Shown here: piece after piece, positions 6,825-14,417 of the stretch | Layout of the letters: the number at the start of each line of letters is the position of its first letter | Position numbering within the stretch: position 1 is the stretch's first letter | NCBI RefSeq assembly: GCF_019297835.1 | Contig: NZ_CP079203.1 | Coordinates: 1,895,001 to 1,959,000, forward strand | Source: Sphingomonas sanguinis | GTDB lineage: Bacteria > Pseudomonadota > Alphaproteobacteria > Sphingomonadales > Sphingomonadaceae | Direction of reading: 5' to 3' | Length of the DNA stretch: 64,000 bases | Made by a program: the position numbers and the translations under genes | Notes under the pieces: generated by a model | The model's database searches: none | What the model was told of the DNA's origin: nothing | What the model saw: only the letters and a program-made list of their open reading frames with translations

Positions 6825-8597
6825 ATGAAGGGCGCTTGGCCGATCACGATAGGCGCGTTGCTGCTGGCGGTGCTGGCAGTCCTATGGCCGTTGGCGGAGG
6901 CCAGCGCCCAGGCCGGCCAGAGTTTGACCACCTGTATTCGCCCGATCCGCGCGGGTGATGACGTCCGCACCCTGCTGACACGCGCCGAAGGGTTCGACTG
7001 CACCAGCGACCAGTCGTCCTATGGCGTCGGCGATTTCTGGGTGGTCTCGCAACCGCTGCCGAAAATATCGGGCGACCTTCGCGACCGGCTGGCCGTTGGC
7101 TTCGCCAGCACCTGGCAGGATGCGACCGCGCTCCACATTCTGTATGCCGACGGCACGAATCGCACCGTCGCCTTCACCAGCGCGACGACCGCGCCCTATC
7201 TGCTGCTCGGCCCGACCATCGCCGTGCCGCTGCCCCATGAAGCGACCCAGCCGGTCCGCATCCTGTGGGAGGCGCGCGGCGCGGCCAATATGCGCGGCGT
7301 CGTGCGCGGCGCCCGGATCGGCCTGCACGCCGACATGCTGGCGGTCGAATCCTCGCTTGGGCTGATCTATGGCATCATCCTGGGCGTGGTCGTCGGTCTG
7401 GCGGTGTATAATCTCGCCCTGTGGCCCGCGCTGCGCCAGCCACTCCAGCCGGTCTATTGCCTGCTGCTGTTCTTCATCACCGGCTACACCTTGTCATCCT
7501 CCGGGCTGATCGGTCAGTGGCTGCCCTGGCTCGACAATAACGAGCGGCATCGGTGGAACGCGATCATGCTGGGCGGGGTCGCGATGACCCTAGTCGTTTT
7601 TTCGCGCCATTTCTTCGAGCGGAAGGTGTTCGAGGGCTGGCTGGACCGGATGGCGGCGATCTGCTTCATCCTGATCGCCATTCCCAACATCGCCTTCGCG
7701 CTGCTCGCGCCGCGCTGGATCCTCCCGCTCGATCAGGCGGTCCTGATGGGCTTCATGGTGCTGCTGATCTTCCTGATCGCGGTGCTGGTGCGGGCCTGGC
7801 GACGCCGGAGCAATTTCCTGTGGGCCTTCGCCATCGCCTGGGGCACGCCGATCGGGTTGGCCATGTTCCGGGTGCTCAACGCGATGCACCTGATCGCGTG
7901 GCGGCCATGGATCGATCAGTCGACCGTCTTGTCGATGGGTGTCGAAGCGCTGATCGCCAGCCTGGGCGTCGCCTATCGCATCTATCTGCTCAGCCGCGAG
8001 CGCGATCTGGCGCGCGCCGACGAGCGGGTGGCGCGGCGTCTGGCCGATACCGATCCGCTGACCGGACTGTTCAACCGTCGCGCCTTCCTGGAACAGGCGA
8101 TCGGGCGCAGCGGTCCGCAGACGCTGATCCTGGCCGACATCGACCATTTCAAGCGGATCAACGACACGCTGGGCCATGACGGCGGTGACGAGGTGCTGCG
8201 CATCTTCGCGCGTATGCTGGGCGAGGCGGTCGGGCTGGACATGCTGGTCGCGCGGATCGGCGGCGAGGAGTTCGCGCTGCTCGCCGATGCCGAGCGTGCG
8301 CCCGACCCGGAAGCACTGCTCGCCCGGTTGCGCGCCACGAGCTACCCCTCAGGCCTGACCGTCACGGCGAGCCTCGGCATTTGCACCGGCCCGGTCGCCG
8401 ACGAATCGGACTGGCGGCTTTTGTACCGCGAGGCGGACCAGGCCCTGTTCGCCGCCAAGGACGCCGGGCGCGACCGCGCCTGCTGGGGCGTGACGATTAC
8501 GCCGCCGCCCCAGCCGAGCAGCCTATTGCCCACAATTCGCTCCCATCGTAAGACGATAAGCAGGGGGACGGGACTGTGCGCGAACGGCGGATCATGA
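6825..8597 (+). CDS. Membrane diguanylate cyclase with 7TMR-DISM sensor region
   Basis: About 590 aa. After a signal peptide (MKGAWPITIGALLLAVL...ASAQA) comes a periplasmic beta-rich domain to about residue 170, then roughly seven hydrophobic helices (170-390), typical of the 7TMR-DISM fold. The C-terminal GGDEF domain has LADTDPLTGLFNRRAF and the active motif GGEEF at residues 479-483. It should make cyclic-di-GMP from two GTP in response to an envelope signal. The RxxD inhibitory site expected 5 residues before GGEEF reads GLDM, so product inhibition is probably lost. The start is uncertain: 6777 and 6816 are alternatives. I chose 6825 for the clean signal peptide. Confidence 0.88.
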   Translation: MKGAWPITIGALLLAVLAVLWPLAEASAQAGQSLTTCIRPIRAGDDVRTLLTRAEGFDCTSDQSSYGVGDFWVVSQPLPKISGDLRDRLAVGFASTWQDATALHILYADGTNRTVAFTSATTAPYLLLGPTIAVPLPHEATQPVRILWEARGAANMRGVVRGARIGLHADMLAVESSLGLIYGIILGVVVGLAVYNLALWPALRQPLQPVYCLLLFFITGYTLSSSGLIGQWLPWLDNNERHRWNAIMLGGVAMTLVVFSRHFFERKVFEGWLDRMAAICFILIAIPNIAFALLAPRWILPLDQAVLMGFMVLLIFLIAVLVRAWRRRSNFLWAFAIAWGTPIGLAMFRVLNAMHLIAWRPWIDQSTVLSMGVEALIASLGVAYRIYLLSRERDLARADERVARRLADTDPLTGLFNRRAFLEQAIGRSGPQTLILADIDHFKRINDTLGHDGGDEVLRIFARMLGEAVGLDMLVARIGGEEFALLADAERAPDPEALLARLRATSYPSGLTVTASLGICTGPVADESDWRLLYREADQALFAAKDAGRDRACWGVTITPPPQPSSLLPTIRSHRKTISRGTGLCANGGS

Positions 8598-8773
8598 CGG
8601 CTGCACTGGGGCTGGCGCTGATCGCACTGGCCTGGCGCCACCCGACTGCCGATGTCCGCCTCATCACCCACGACCTGACCGACCGCTCGCCCCGCCGGGT
8701 GCAGGCGGCGGTCGATGTCGGCTTGTTCGGCGTCTCGTTTCTCTACACCTGGACCGTCAACCGGCTGCGCTGA
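8594..8773 (+). CDS. Small membrane protein, 59 aa, coupled to the GGDEF gene
   Basis: The ATG overlaps the stop of the diguanylate cyclase as ATGA. The protein is MTAALGLALIALAWRHPTADVR..., with one N-terminal hydrophobic helix and a second weaker one near residues 40-55 (VDVGLFGVSFLYTWTVNRL). No family recognised. A GTG at 8576 is a possible longer start. The coupling suggests co-production with the cyclase, but no role can be assigned. Confidence 0.5.
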   Translation: MTAALGLALIALAWRHPTADVRLITHDLTDRSPRRVQAAVDVGLFGVSFLYTWTVNRLR

Positions 8774-8832
8774 GGCCCTTCCGGGGCGGACGGCTGCTTG
8801 CGCCTCTGCGCCATGTGACGCATAGCGGCGTT

Positions 8833-9072
8833 ATGGATACGCCCATCGAAGAACTGACGTTCGAGGACGCCCTCAAGGAATTGGAGAGGATCGTCGGCCG
8901 ACTGGAAAGCGGCGAAGCGACGCTCGACGAATCGATCCGCCTCTATGAGCGCGGCGATCGTCTGCGCCAGCGCTGCGCCGAACGGCTCGACGCCGCCCAG
9001 GCCCGGATCGAGGCGATCCGCCTCGACGCCGACGGCAAGGCTGCGGGCACCCGCCCGTTTCAGGCGGGTTGA
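8833..9072 (+). CDS. xseB: Exodeoxyribonuclease VII small subunit
   Basis: A 79-aa protein with the full XseB pattern: LTFEDALKELERIVGRLESGE, then LDESIRLYERGDRLRQRCAERLDAAQARIE. It binds the large subunit XseA to make the single-strand exonuclease ExoVII. xseA is not in the window. Its stop overlaps or abuts the start of ispA. The ATG at 8833 fits the family; a GTG 18 nt upstream adds residues not seen in the family. Confidence 0.95.
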   Translation: MDTPIEELTFEDALKELERIVGRLESGEATLDESIRLYERGDRLRQRCAERLDAAQARIEAIRLDADGKAAGTRPFQAG

Positions 9073-9074
9073 GG

Positions 9075-9974
9075 GTGACGCTCGCCGCCACCACCCTGCC
9101 CGAGGCCCTGGCCGAAGTCGCAGACGATATCGACCGCCGCTTTGCCGAGCTGCTCGCCGATCCGGGCGATCCCCGCGCCTCGCTCTATGCCGCGATGCGC
9201 CATGCCGCGATCGGCGGCGGCAAGCGGCTGCGCCCGCTGCTGGTCTTCGCCACCGCGCACCTGTTCGCGGTCGACCGCGATTGCGCGGGATGGGTGGCGA
9301 CCGCACTGGAGGCGATCCACGTCTATTCGCTGATCCATGACGATCTGCCCGCGATGGACGACGACGATATGCGGCGCGGCAAGCCGACCGTGCACAAGGC
9401 GTTCGACGAGGCGACGGCGATCCTGGCGGGCGACTGCCTCCATGCGCTGGCCTTCGAGATCCTGGCCGATCCGTCCACCCATGCCGATCCCTTCGTCCGC
9501 TCCGAGCTGATCCTCGACCTCGCGCGCGCCTCCGGCCCCAGCGGCATGGCGGGCGGGCAGCAGATGGACCTGGAGGCGGAGCGGCAGGTGTTCGACCTCG
9601 CCACCGTCACCCGGCTTCAGCAGATGAAGACCGGTGCGCTGATCTGCGCGGCGGTCGAGGCGGGCGCGATCCTGGGCCGTGTGCCGCCCGAGGGTCGCAC
9701 CCATCTGCGCGGCTATGCCCATGACCTGGGGCTGGCCTTCCAGATCGCCGACGACCTGCTCGATGCCGAGGGCGACGAGGCGACGGCGGGCAAGAAGCTG
9801 CGCAAGGACCAGGACGCGGGCAAGGCGACCTTCCTCAGCCTGCTCGGCGTCGAGCGCGCCCGCGAGCAATGCCGGATGCTGGTCGATCAGGCGATCGAGC
9901 ATTTGCGCGACTATGGCCCCGAGGCCGATCTGCTCCGTGCGATCGCCGCTTATGTGGTGGAGCGCGACCGATGA
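9075..9974 (+). CDS. ispA: Polyprenyl synthetase, (2E,6E)-farnesyl diphosphate synthase type
   Basis: A 299-aa all-helical prenyltransferase that condenses IPP with DMAPP and GPP to farnesyl diphosphate for quinone, carotenoid and undecaprenyl synthesis. It shows GGGKRLRPLL, the first aspartate-rich motif DDLPAMDDDD with the two-residue insertion and upstream YSLIH of bacterial FPP synthases, and the second motif DDLLD. Start is GTG at 9075 or TTG at 9069, both at the xseB stop. In many proteobacteria xseB-ispA is followed by dxs; here coaD follows. Confidence 0.94.
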   Translation: MTLAATTLPEALAEVADDIDRRFAELLADPGDPRASLYAAMRHAAIGGGKRLRPLLVFATAHLFAVDRDCAGWVATALEAIHVYSLIHDDLPAMDDDDMRRGKPTVHKAFDEATAILAGDCLHALAFEILADPSTHADPFVRSELILDLARASGPSGMAGGQQMDLEAERQVFDLATVTRLQQMKTGALICAAVEAGAILGRVPPEGRTHLRGYAHDLGLAFQIADDLLDAEGDEATAGKKLRKDQDAGKATFLSLLGVERAREQCRMLVDQAIEHLRDYGPEADLLRAIAAYVVERDR

Positions 9975-10474
9975 CCCGGATCGGCGTCTATCCCGGCACC
10001 TTCGATCCCGTGACGCTCGGCCATATGGATATCATCCGGCGCGGTGCGAAGCTGGTCGACCGGCTGGTCATCGGTGTCACCACCAATCCGTCCAAATCGC
10101 CCATGTTCACGCTGGACGAACGGATGGAGATGGTCCGGCGCGAGGTCGCCGATGTCGCGGGCGAGATCCATGTCGTCGCCTTCGATTCGCTGCTGATGGA
10201 TTTCGCCGAGCGCGAGGGCGCGAAGGTCATCGTCCGGGGCCTGCGCGCCGTCGCGGATTTCGAGTATGAATATCAGATGGCGGGCATGAACCAGCAGATC
10301 AATCCGCGGGTCGAAACCGTGTTCCTGATGGCCGATGTCGCGCTGCAACCCATCGCCAGCCGCCTGGTGAAGGAAATCGCGATGTACGGCGGCAATATCG
10401 CCAAGTTCGTGACGCCCGCCGTGTGCGAGGATGTGGTCGCGCGCGTTGAGGCGATCGGGCGGAAGGGGTCGTAA
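9971..10474 (+). CDS. coaD: Phosphopantetheine adenylyltransferase
   Basis: A 167-aa nucleotidyltransferase for the fourth step of coenzyme A synthesis, transferring AMP to 4'-phosphopantetheine. It begins MTRIGVYPGTFDPVTLGHMD with the TxGH ATP-binding motif. It also has VRGLRAVADFEYEYQMAGMN and the C-terminal ASRLVKEIAMYGG motif. The length is normal. ATGA overlap with ispA indicates coupling. A family A repeat starts 7 nt after the stop. Confidence 0.96.
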   Translation: MTRIGVYPGTFDPVTLGHMDIIRRGAKLVDRLVIGVTTNPSKSPMFTLDERMEMVRREVADVAGEIHVVAFDSLLMDFAEREGAKVIVRGLRAVADFEYEYQMAGMNQQINPRVETVFLMADVALQPIASRLVKEIAMYGGNIAKFVTPAVCEDVVARVEAIGRKGS

Positions 10475-10480
10475 CCCCAT

Positions 10481-10614
10481 TCCTCCCCTGCAAGGGGAGG
10501 GGGACCAGCGAAGCTGGTGGAGGGGTGTCACCGTCTGCGAGGATGCCCTCCCTCTCAAATCGGGACACTCCTCCGTCAGGGCTTCGCCCTGCCACCTCCC
10601 CTTGCAGGGGAGGA
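10481..10614. repeat. Family A bipartite intergenic repeat, copy 2
   Basis: It opens TCCTCCCCTGCAAGGGGAGG, continues with the hairpin ACCAGCGAAGCTGGT, and ends with CAGGGCTTCGCCCTG and CTCCCCTTGCAGGGGAGGA. The same arms occur at 58242-58356, and in reverse orientation at 641-768 and 19640-19767. It starts 7 nt after the coaD stop. Confidence 0.85.
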
Positions 10615-10710
10615 AAATGTTTCCCCCCGCCCCCCAACACAGGTTCAGATTGGCGCAAAGGGCGATTTGCTCTACAGCCTCCCCATTCCTTCCCTTGTCG
10701 TAGAGATATG

Positions 10711-11490
10711 ATGCGCGTTCTCGCCGCTCTTGCCATGATGATGGCCAGCCTGATCGCCGTTCCGGCACAGGCGCAGAAATCCGAAGCTCCGCCCAAATTC
10801 ACCTCCCCCGCCAAGGCCGCGCAGGTTCTGGAGGACAATGTCACCGGCCGCGCCACGCCGCCGCCCGTTACCGACAAGGAGAATCTCTGGCTGCTCGACC
10901 TGTCGACCGGCGGCCGTGTGACGATCTGGCTGCGCCCCGATGTCGCGCCCAAGATGGTCGAGCGGATCAAGACGCTGACCCGCCGTCACTTCTATGACGG
11001 CCTGGTCTTCCACCGCGTCATCGACGGCTTCATGGCGCAGGGCGGCGATCCCAAGGGCGACGGCACCGGCGGGTCCGACCTGCCCAACGTGCCCTCCGAA
11101 TTCAACTATCTGCCGCATGTGCGCGGATCGGTAGCCGCCGCGCGCGCCGATGATCCCAATAGCGCGAACAGCCAGTTCTACATCGTCTTCCAGCCGCGCT
11201 TCGCGCTCGACAAGAAGTACACGGTGTTCGGCCGGGTTATCGACGGCATGCAATATGTCGACAGGATCGAGCGCGGCGAGCCGCCCGCGAACCCCAGCAA
11301 GATCGTCCATGCCTATATCGCGGCGGACAATCCCCCGGCCTATGTGCCGATGGCGCCTGCGCCCGCCCCCAATCTGGGTGCGCCGGTGACGCTGCCCGGC
11401 GCGACGGCCAAGCCCGTGTCGATCGCCCCGGCGCGTCGCGCTGCTCCCAAACCGGCTCCGGCCAAGAAGGCGGCCACGGCGACCAAGTGA
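10711..11490 (+). CDS. Exported cyclophilin-type peptidyl-prolyl cis-trans isomerase
   Basis: A 259-aa protein with a signal peptide ([22 protein letters not shown]). The cyclophilin domain (about 60-205) contains [20 protein letters not shown] and [11 protein letters not shown], the catalytic and binding-site segments. The C-terminal 50 residues are Ala/Pro/Lys-rich and probably unstructured. It should speed proline isomerisation during folding of periplasmic or outer membrane proteins. Start is ATG at 10711, or 10708 just before. The stop overlaps the queA start as GTGA, tying an envelope folding factor to tRNA modification genes. Confidence 0.92.
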   Translation: MRVLAALAMMMASLIAVPAQAQKSEAPPKFTSPAKAAQVLEDNVTGRATPPPVTDKENLWLLDLSTGGRVTIWLRPDVAPKMVERIKTLTRRHFYDGLVFHRVIDGFMAQGGDPKGDGTGGSDLPNVPSEFNYLPHVRGSVAAARADDPNSANSQFYIVFQPRFALDKKYTVFGRVIDGMQYVDRIERGEPPANPSKIVHAYIAADNPPAYVPMAPAPAPNLGAPVTLPGATAKPVSIAPARRAAPKPAPAKKAATATK

Positions 11491-12524
11491 ACGTCGACCT
11501 TTTCGATTTCACCCTGCCGCCCGAGCGGATCGCGCTCTACCCCGCATCTCCGCGCGACTCGGCGCGGATGCTGGTGCTGGACGGTGACTCCACCCGAGAC
11601 CAGCGGGTGAGCGACCTGCCCGCTGCCCTGCGCGCGGGCGACCTGCTGGTGTTCAACGACACCCGCGTCATCCCCGCCCAGCTGGAAGGCGTGCGGGGAG
11701 AGGCGCGGATCGGCGCGACGCTGCACAAGCGCGAGGGGACGCGGCGCTGGCGCGCCTTCATCCGCAACGCCAAGCGGCTGCGCGACGGTGACGTGATCGA
11801 CTTCGGCGCAGGCGTCACCGCGACCGCCCGCGACCGAGCCGAGGATGGCAGCTTCGCGCTGGACTTCGCGGGCGACGAGCCGGTCGAGCTGTTGCTGGAG
11901 CGGGCGGGCACCATGCCCCTGCCCCCCTATATCGCACAGAAGCGTGGCGTGACCGAGCAGGACGCCGCCGACTATCAGACGATGTTCGCCAACGAACCGG
12001 GCGCGGTCGCCGCACCCACGGCGGCGCTGCACTTCACGCCGGGCCTGCTGGATTCGCTGGCGGCGGCGGGGATCGAACATGCGACGCTGACCCTGCATGT
12101 CGGTGCGGGTACCTTCCTGCCGGTCAAGGCCGAGGATACCGTCGACCACAAGATGCACGCCGAATGGGGCCGCATCGACGCCGCCACCGCCGACCGGCTG
12201 AACGCCGTGAAGGCGCGCGGTGGCCGGGTCATCGCGGTCGGCACCACCTCGCTGCGCCTGATCGAAAGCGCGGCGGGCGAGGACGGCGTGATCCGTCCGT
12301 TCGAGGGCGACACCGCGATCTTCATCACGCCGGGCTATCGCTTCCGCGGCATCGGCGGGCTGATGACCAATTTCCACCTGCCGCGCTCGACCCTGTTCAT
12401 GCTGGTCTCCGCGCTGATGGGGCTGGATCGGATGCAGGCGGCCTATGCCCATGCGATCGGACACGACTATCGCTTCTACTCCTACGGCGACGCCTCGCTG
12501 TTGCTGCCGGAACGCATCGCATGA
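11487..12524 (+). CDS. queA: S-adenosylmethionine:tRNA ribosyltransferase-isomerase
   Basis: A 345-aa enzyme that transfers the ribosyl group of SAM to preQ1 in tRNA, giving epoxyqueuosine. Hallmarks are [24 protein letters not shown] at the N-terminus, [18 protein letters not shown], and [17 protein letters not shown]. The GTG start lies within GTGA at the end of the isomerase gene. queA and tgt are separated here by an EF-hand gene, all overlapping by 4 nt. Confidence 0.97.
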   Translation: MNVDLFDFTLPPERIALYPASPRDSARMLVLDGDSTRDQRVSDLPAALRAGDLLVFNDTRVIPAQLEGVRGEARIGATLHKREGTRRWRAFIRNAKRLRDGDVIDFGAGVTATARDRAEDGSFALDFAGDEPVELLLERAGTMPLPPYIAQKRGVTEQDAADYQTMFANEPGAVAAPTAALHFTPGLLDSLAAAGIEHATLTLHVGAGTFLPVKAEDTVDHKMHAEWGRIDAATADRLNAVKARGGRVIAVGTTSLRLIESAAGEDGVIRPFEGDTAIFITPGYRFRGIGGLMTNFHLPRSTLFMLVSALMGLDRMQAAYAHAIGHDYRFYSYGDASLLLPERIA

Positions 12525-13027
12525 TGTTGCTCGCGCTGCTCCTGATGCAGGCGACGCCGCCGCCTGCGCAGGAAGCGGACAACACCGTCGTCGTTACCGC
12601 GCGGCCCAAGCCGTTCGCGCAGACGCCCGCGACCATGGTGGTCGAGCCGGTGGCGATGATGATCGCCACGCTCGACAGCGACGGCGACGGCAAAACGACC
12701 CGCGCCGAAATGGAAGCGGGGGTCAAGCACAGCTATGACGCGATCGACACCACGCATCAGGGGTCGATCGGCTATCTCCAGTTCGCCGACTGGGCCGAGC
12801 GCTGGCTGGGCGACCGCAATGCGCTGCCCAGCCCCTTCGATGTCGACAAGGACAGCGACAACCGGATCACCCTGGCGGAGTTGCAGGCGCATTTCTCGCG
12901 CCTGTTCTCGCGCTTCGACCGCGACCATGACGGCGCGATCAGCCGCGCCGAAGCGCTGACTATCCGTACCACCCCCGCCGACGCCAATGGCCCGACCGGC
13001 CCGCTGCGGCCCCGAGACAGAAAATGA
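12521..13027 (+). CDS. EF-hand calcium-binding protein inside the queA-tgt operon
   Basis: A 168-aa protein with a short hydrophobic N-terminus ([21 protein letters not shown]), probably a weak signal peptide. Three EF-hand-like loops are visible: [12 protein letters not shown] (about residue 51), [14 protein letters not shown] (about 107) and [12 protein letters not shown] (about 131). These are calsymin-type loops, so calcium binding in the periplasm is likely. It overlaps queA and tgt by ATGA on both sides, so it is expressed with queuosine enzymes, though no functional link is known to me. Confidence 0.85.
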   Translation: MMLLALLLMQATPPPAQEADNTVVVTARPKPFAQTPATMVVEPVAMMIATLDSDGDGKTTRAEMEAGVKHSYDAIDTTHQGSIGYLQFADWAERWLGDRNALPSPFDVDKDSDNRITLAELQAHFSRLFSRFDRDHDGAISRAEALTIRTTPADANGPTGPLRPRDRK

Positions 13028-14154
13028 CCGCCCGCTTCTCTTTCGCCATCCACGCCACCGACGGCCGCGCCCGCACCGGCACCATCACCATGAAGCGCGG
13101 CGAAATTCGCACCCCCGCCTTCATGCCCGTCGGCACCGCCGCCACCGTCAAGGCGATGAAGCCCGGCGATGTGCGTGCGAGCGGCGCGGACATCATCCTG
13201 GGCAACACCTATCACCTGATGCTGCGCCCCGGTGCCGAGCGGGTGAACCGGCTGGGCGGCCTGCACGGCTTCATGGGCTGGGACCGGCCGATCCTGACCG
13301 ATTCGGGCGGCTATCAGGTGATGAGTCTGGCCGAGCTGACCAAGCGGTCCGAGGACGGCGTCGCGTTCAAGAGCCACTTGGACGGCACCCGCCACCTGCT
13401 CAGCCCCGAACGCTCGATCGAGATCCAGCGGCTGCTGGGCTCCAACATCGTCATGGCGTTCGACGAACTGGTCCCGACCACCTCGACGCGCGAGGTGCAG
13501 GCGAGCGCCATGGAACGCTCGATGCGCTGGGCCAAGCGCAGCCGAGATGCCTTCGATGCGGGTGGCCAGCATGCCGAGGACAATGCGATCTTCGGCATCC
13601 AGCAGGGTGCGCTGGACGAGGGTTTTCGCAAGTCCTCGGCCGACGCGCTGATCGACATCGGCTTCGATGGATACGCGATCGGTGGCCTGGCGGTCGGTGA
13701 GGGGCAGGAGGCGATGTTCGGCTGCCTCGACTTCGCACCGGGCCAGTTGCCGGTCGAAAAGCCGCGTTACCTGATGGGTGTGGGCAAGCCGACCGATATC
13801 GTCGGCGCGGTCGAGCGCGGCGTCGACATGTTCGACTGCGTGCTGCCGACCCGCTCGGGCCGCACGGGGCAGGCCTTTACCCGGAATGGCCCGATCAACA
13901 TCCGCAACGCGCGCTTTGCCGAGGATCAGGGGCCGCTCGACCCCGCCTGTGGCTGTCCGGTCTGCGCGACCTGGAGCCGCGCCTATCTCCACCATCTGGT
14001 GCGCGCAGGCGAAATCCTGGGTGCGATGCTGATGACCGAGCATAATATCTGGTTCTATCAGCAGATGATGGCCGATCTGCGCGCCGCCATCGCCGAAGGT
14101 CGCCTCACGGCCTTTGCGGACGACTTCCGGGCGCGCTACGCTGCCGGTCAATAA
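13024..14154 (+). CDS. tgt: Queuine/preQ1 tRNA-guanine transglycosylase
   Basis: A 376-aa TIM-barrel enzyme that replaces guanine-34 by preQ1 in tRNAs with GUN anticodons. It has [25 protein letters not shown], the nucleophile region [19 protein letters not shown], and the zinc site CGCPVC followed by HH. ATGA overlap with the EF-hand gene. yajC, secD and secF, which often follow tgt, are not here. Confidence 0.97.
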   Translation: MTARFSFAIHATDGRARTGTITMKRGEIRTPAFMPVGTAATVKAMKPGDVRASGADIILGNTYHLMLRPGAERVNRLGGLHGFMGWDRPILTDSGGYQVMSLAELTKRSEDGVAFKSHLDGTRHLLSPERSIEIQRLLGSNIVMAFDELVPTTSTREVQASAMERSMRWAKRSRDAFDAGGQHAEDNAIFGIQQGALDEGFRKSSADALIDIGFDGYAIGGLAVGEGQEAMFGCLDFAPGQLPVEKPRYLMGVGKPTDIVGAVERGVDMFDCVLPTRSGRTGQAFTRNGPINIRNARFAEDQGPLDPACGCPVCATWSRAYLHHLVRAGEILGAMLMTEHNIWFYQQMMADLRAAIAEGRLTAFADDFRARYAAGQ

Positions 14155-14177
14155 TTCGGGTCGAGTAGGAGAGTAGC

Positions 14178-14390
14178 ATGACCGATCATAGCGAAGACGC
14201 CCCCAACGAAATCCTCGCCGCCGCCAAGGAGGCCAAGGATCACGCCGTCGCCGCCGCCGAGGCGACCGCCACGTCGATCAAGGAAAAGACGCGCAACTGG
14301 CCGATGGGCAAGATCGGCCTGGGCGTCGGCATCGGTTCGGCCGCGATCGCGGCGGCGGTGCTGTACGGCACGCGCAACAAGTCCAAATAA
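14178..14390 (+). CDS. Small membrane-anchored hypothetical protein, 70 aa
   Basis: A charged, alanine-rich helix (EILAAAKEAKDHAVAAAEATATSIKEKTRN) is followed by a single C-terminal membrane segment (IGLGVGIGSAAIAAAVLYG) and a basic tail RNKSK. AGGAG lies 8 nt before the ATG. The layout resembles tail-anchored or YtxH-like small proteins. Function unknown. Confidence 0.7.
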   Translation: MTDHSEDAPNEILAAAKEAKDHAVAAAEATATSIKEKTRNWPMGKIGLGVGIGSAAIAAAVLYGTRNKSK

Positions 14391-14417
14391 TCCGCTTCCA
14401 CTGAAACGAGGGTTTTC

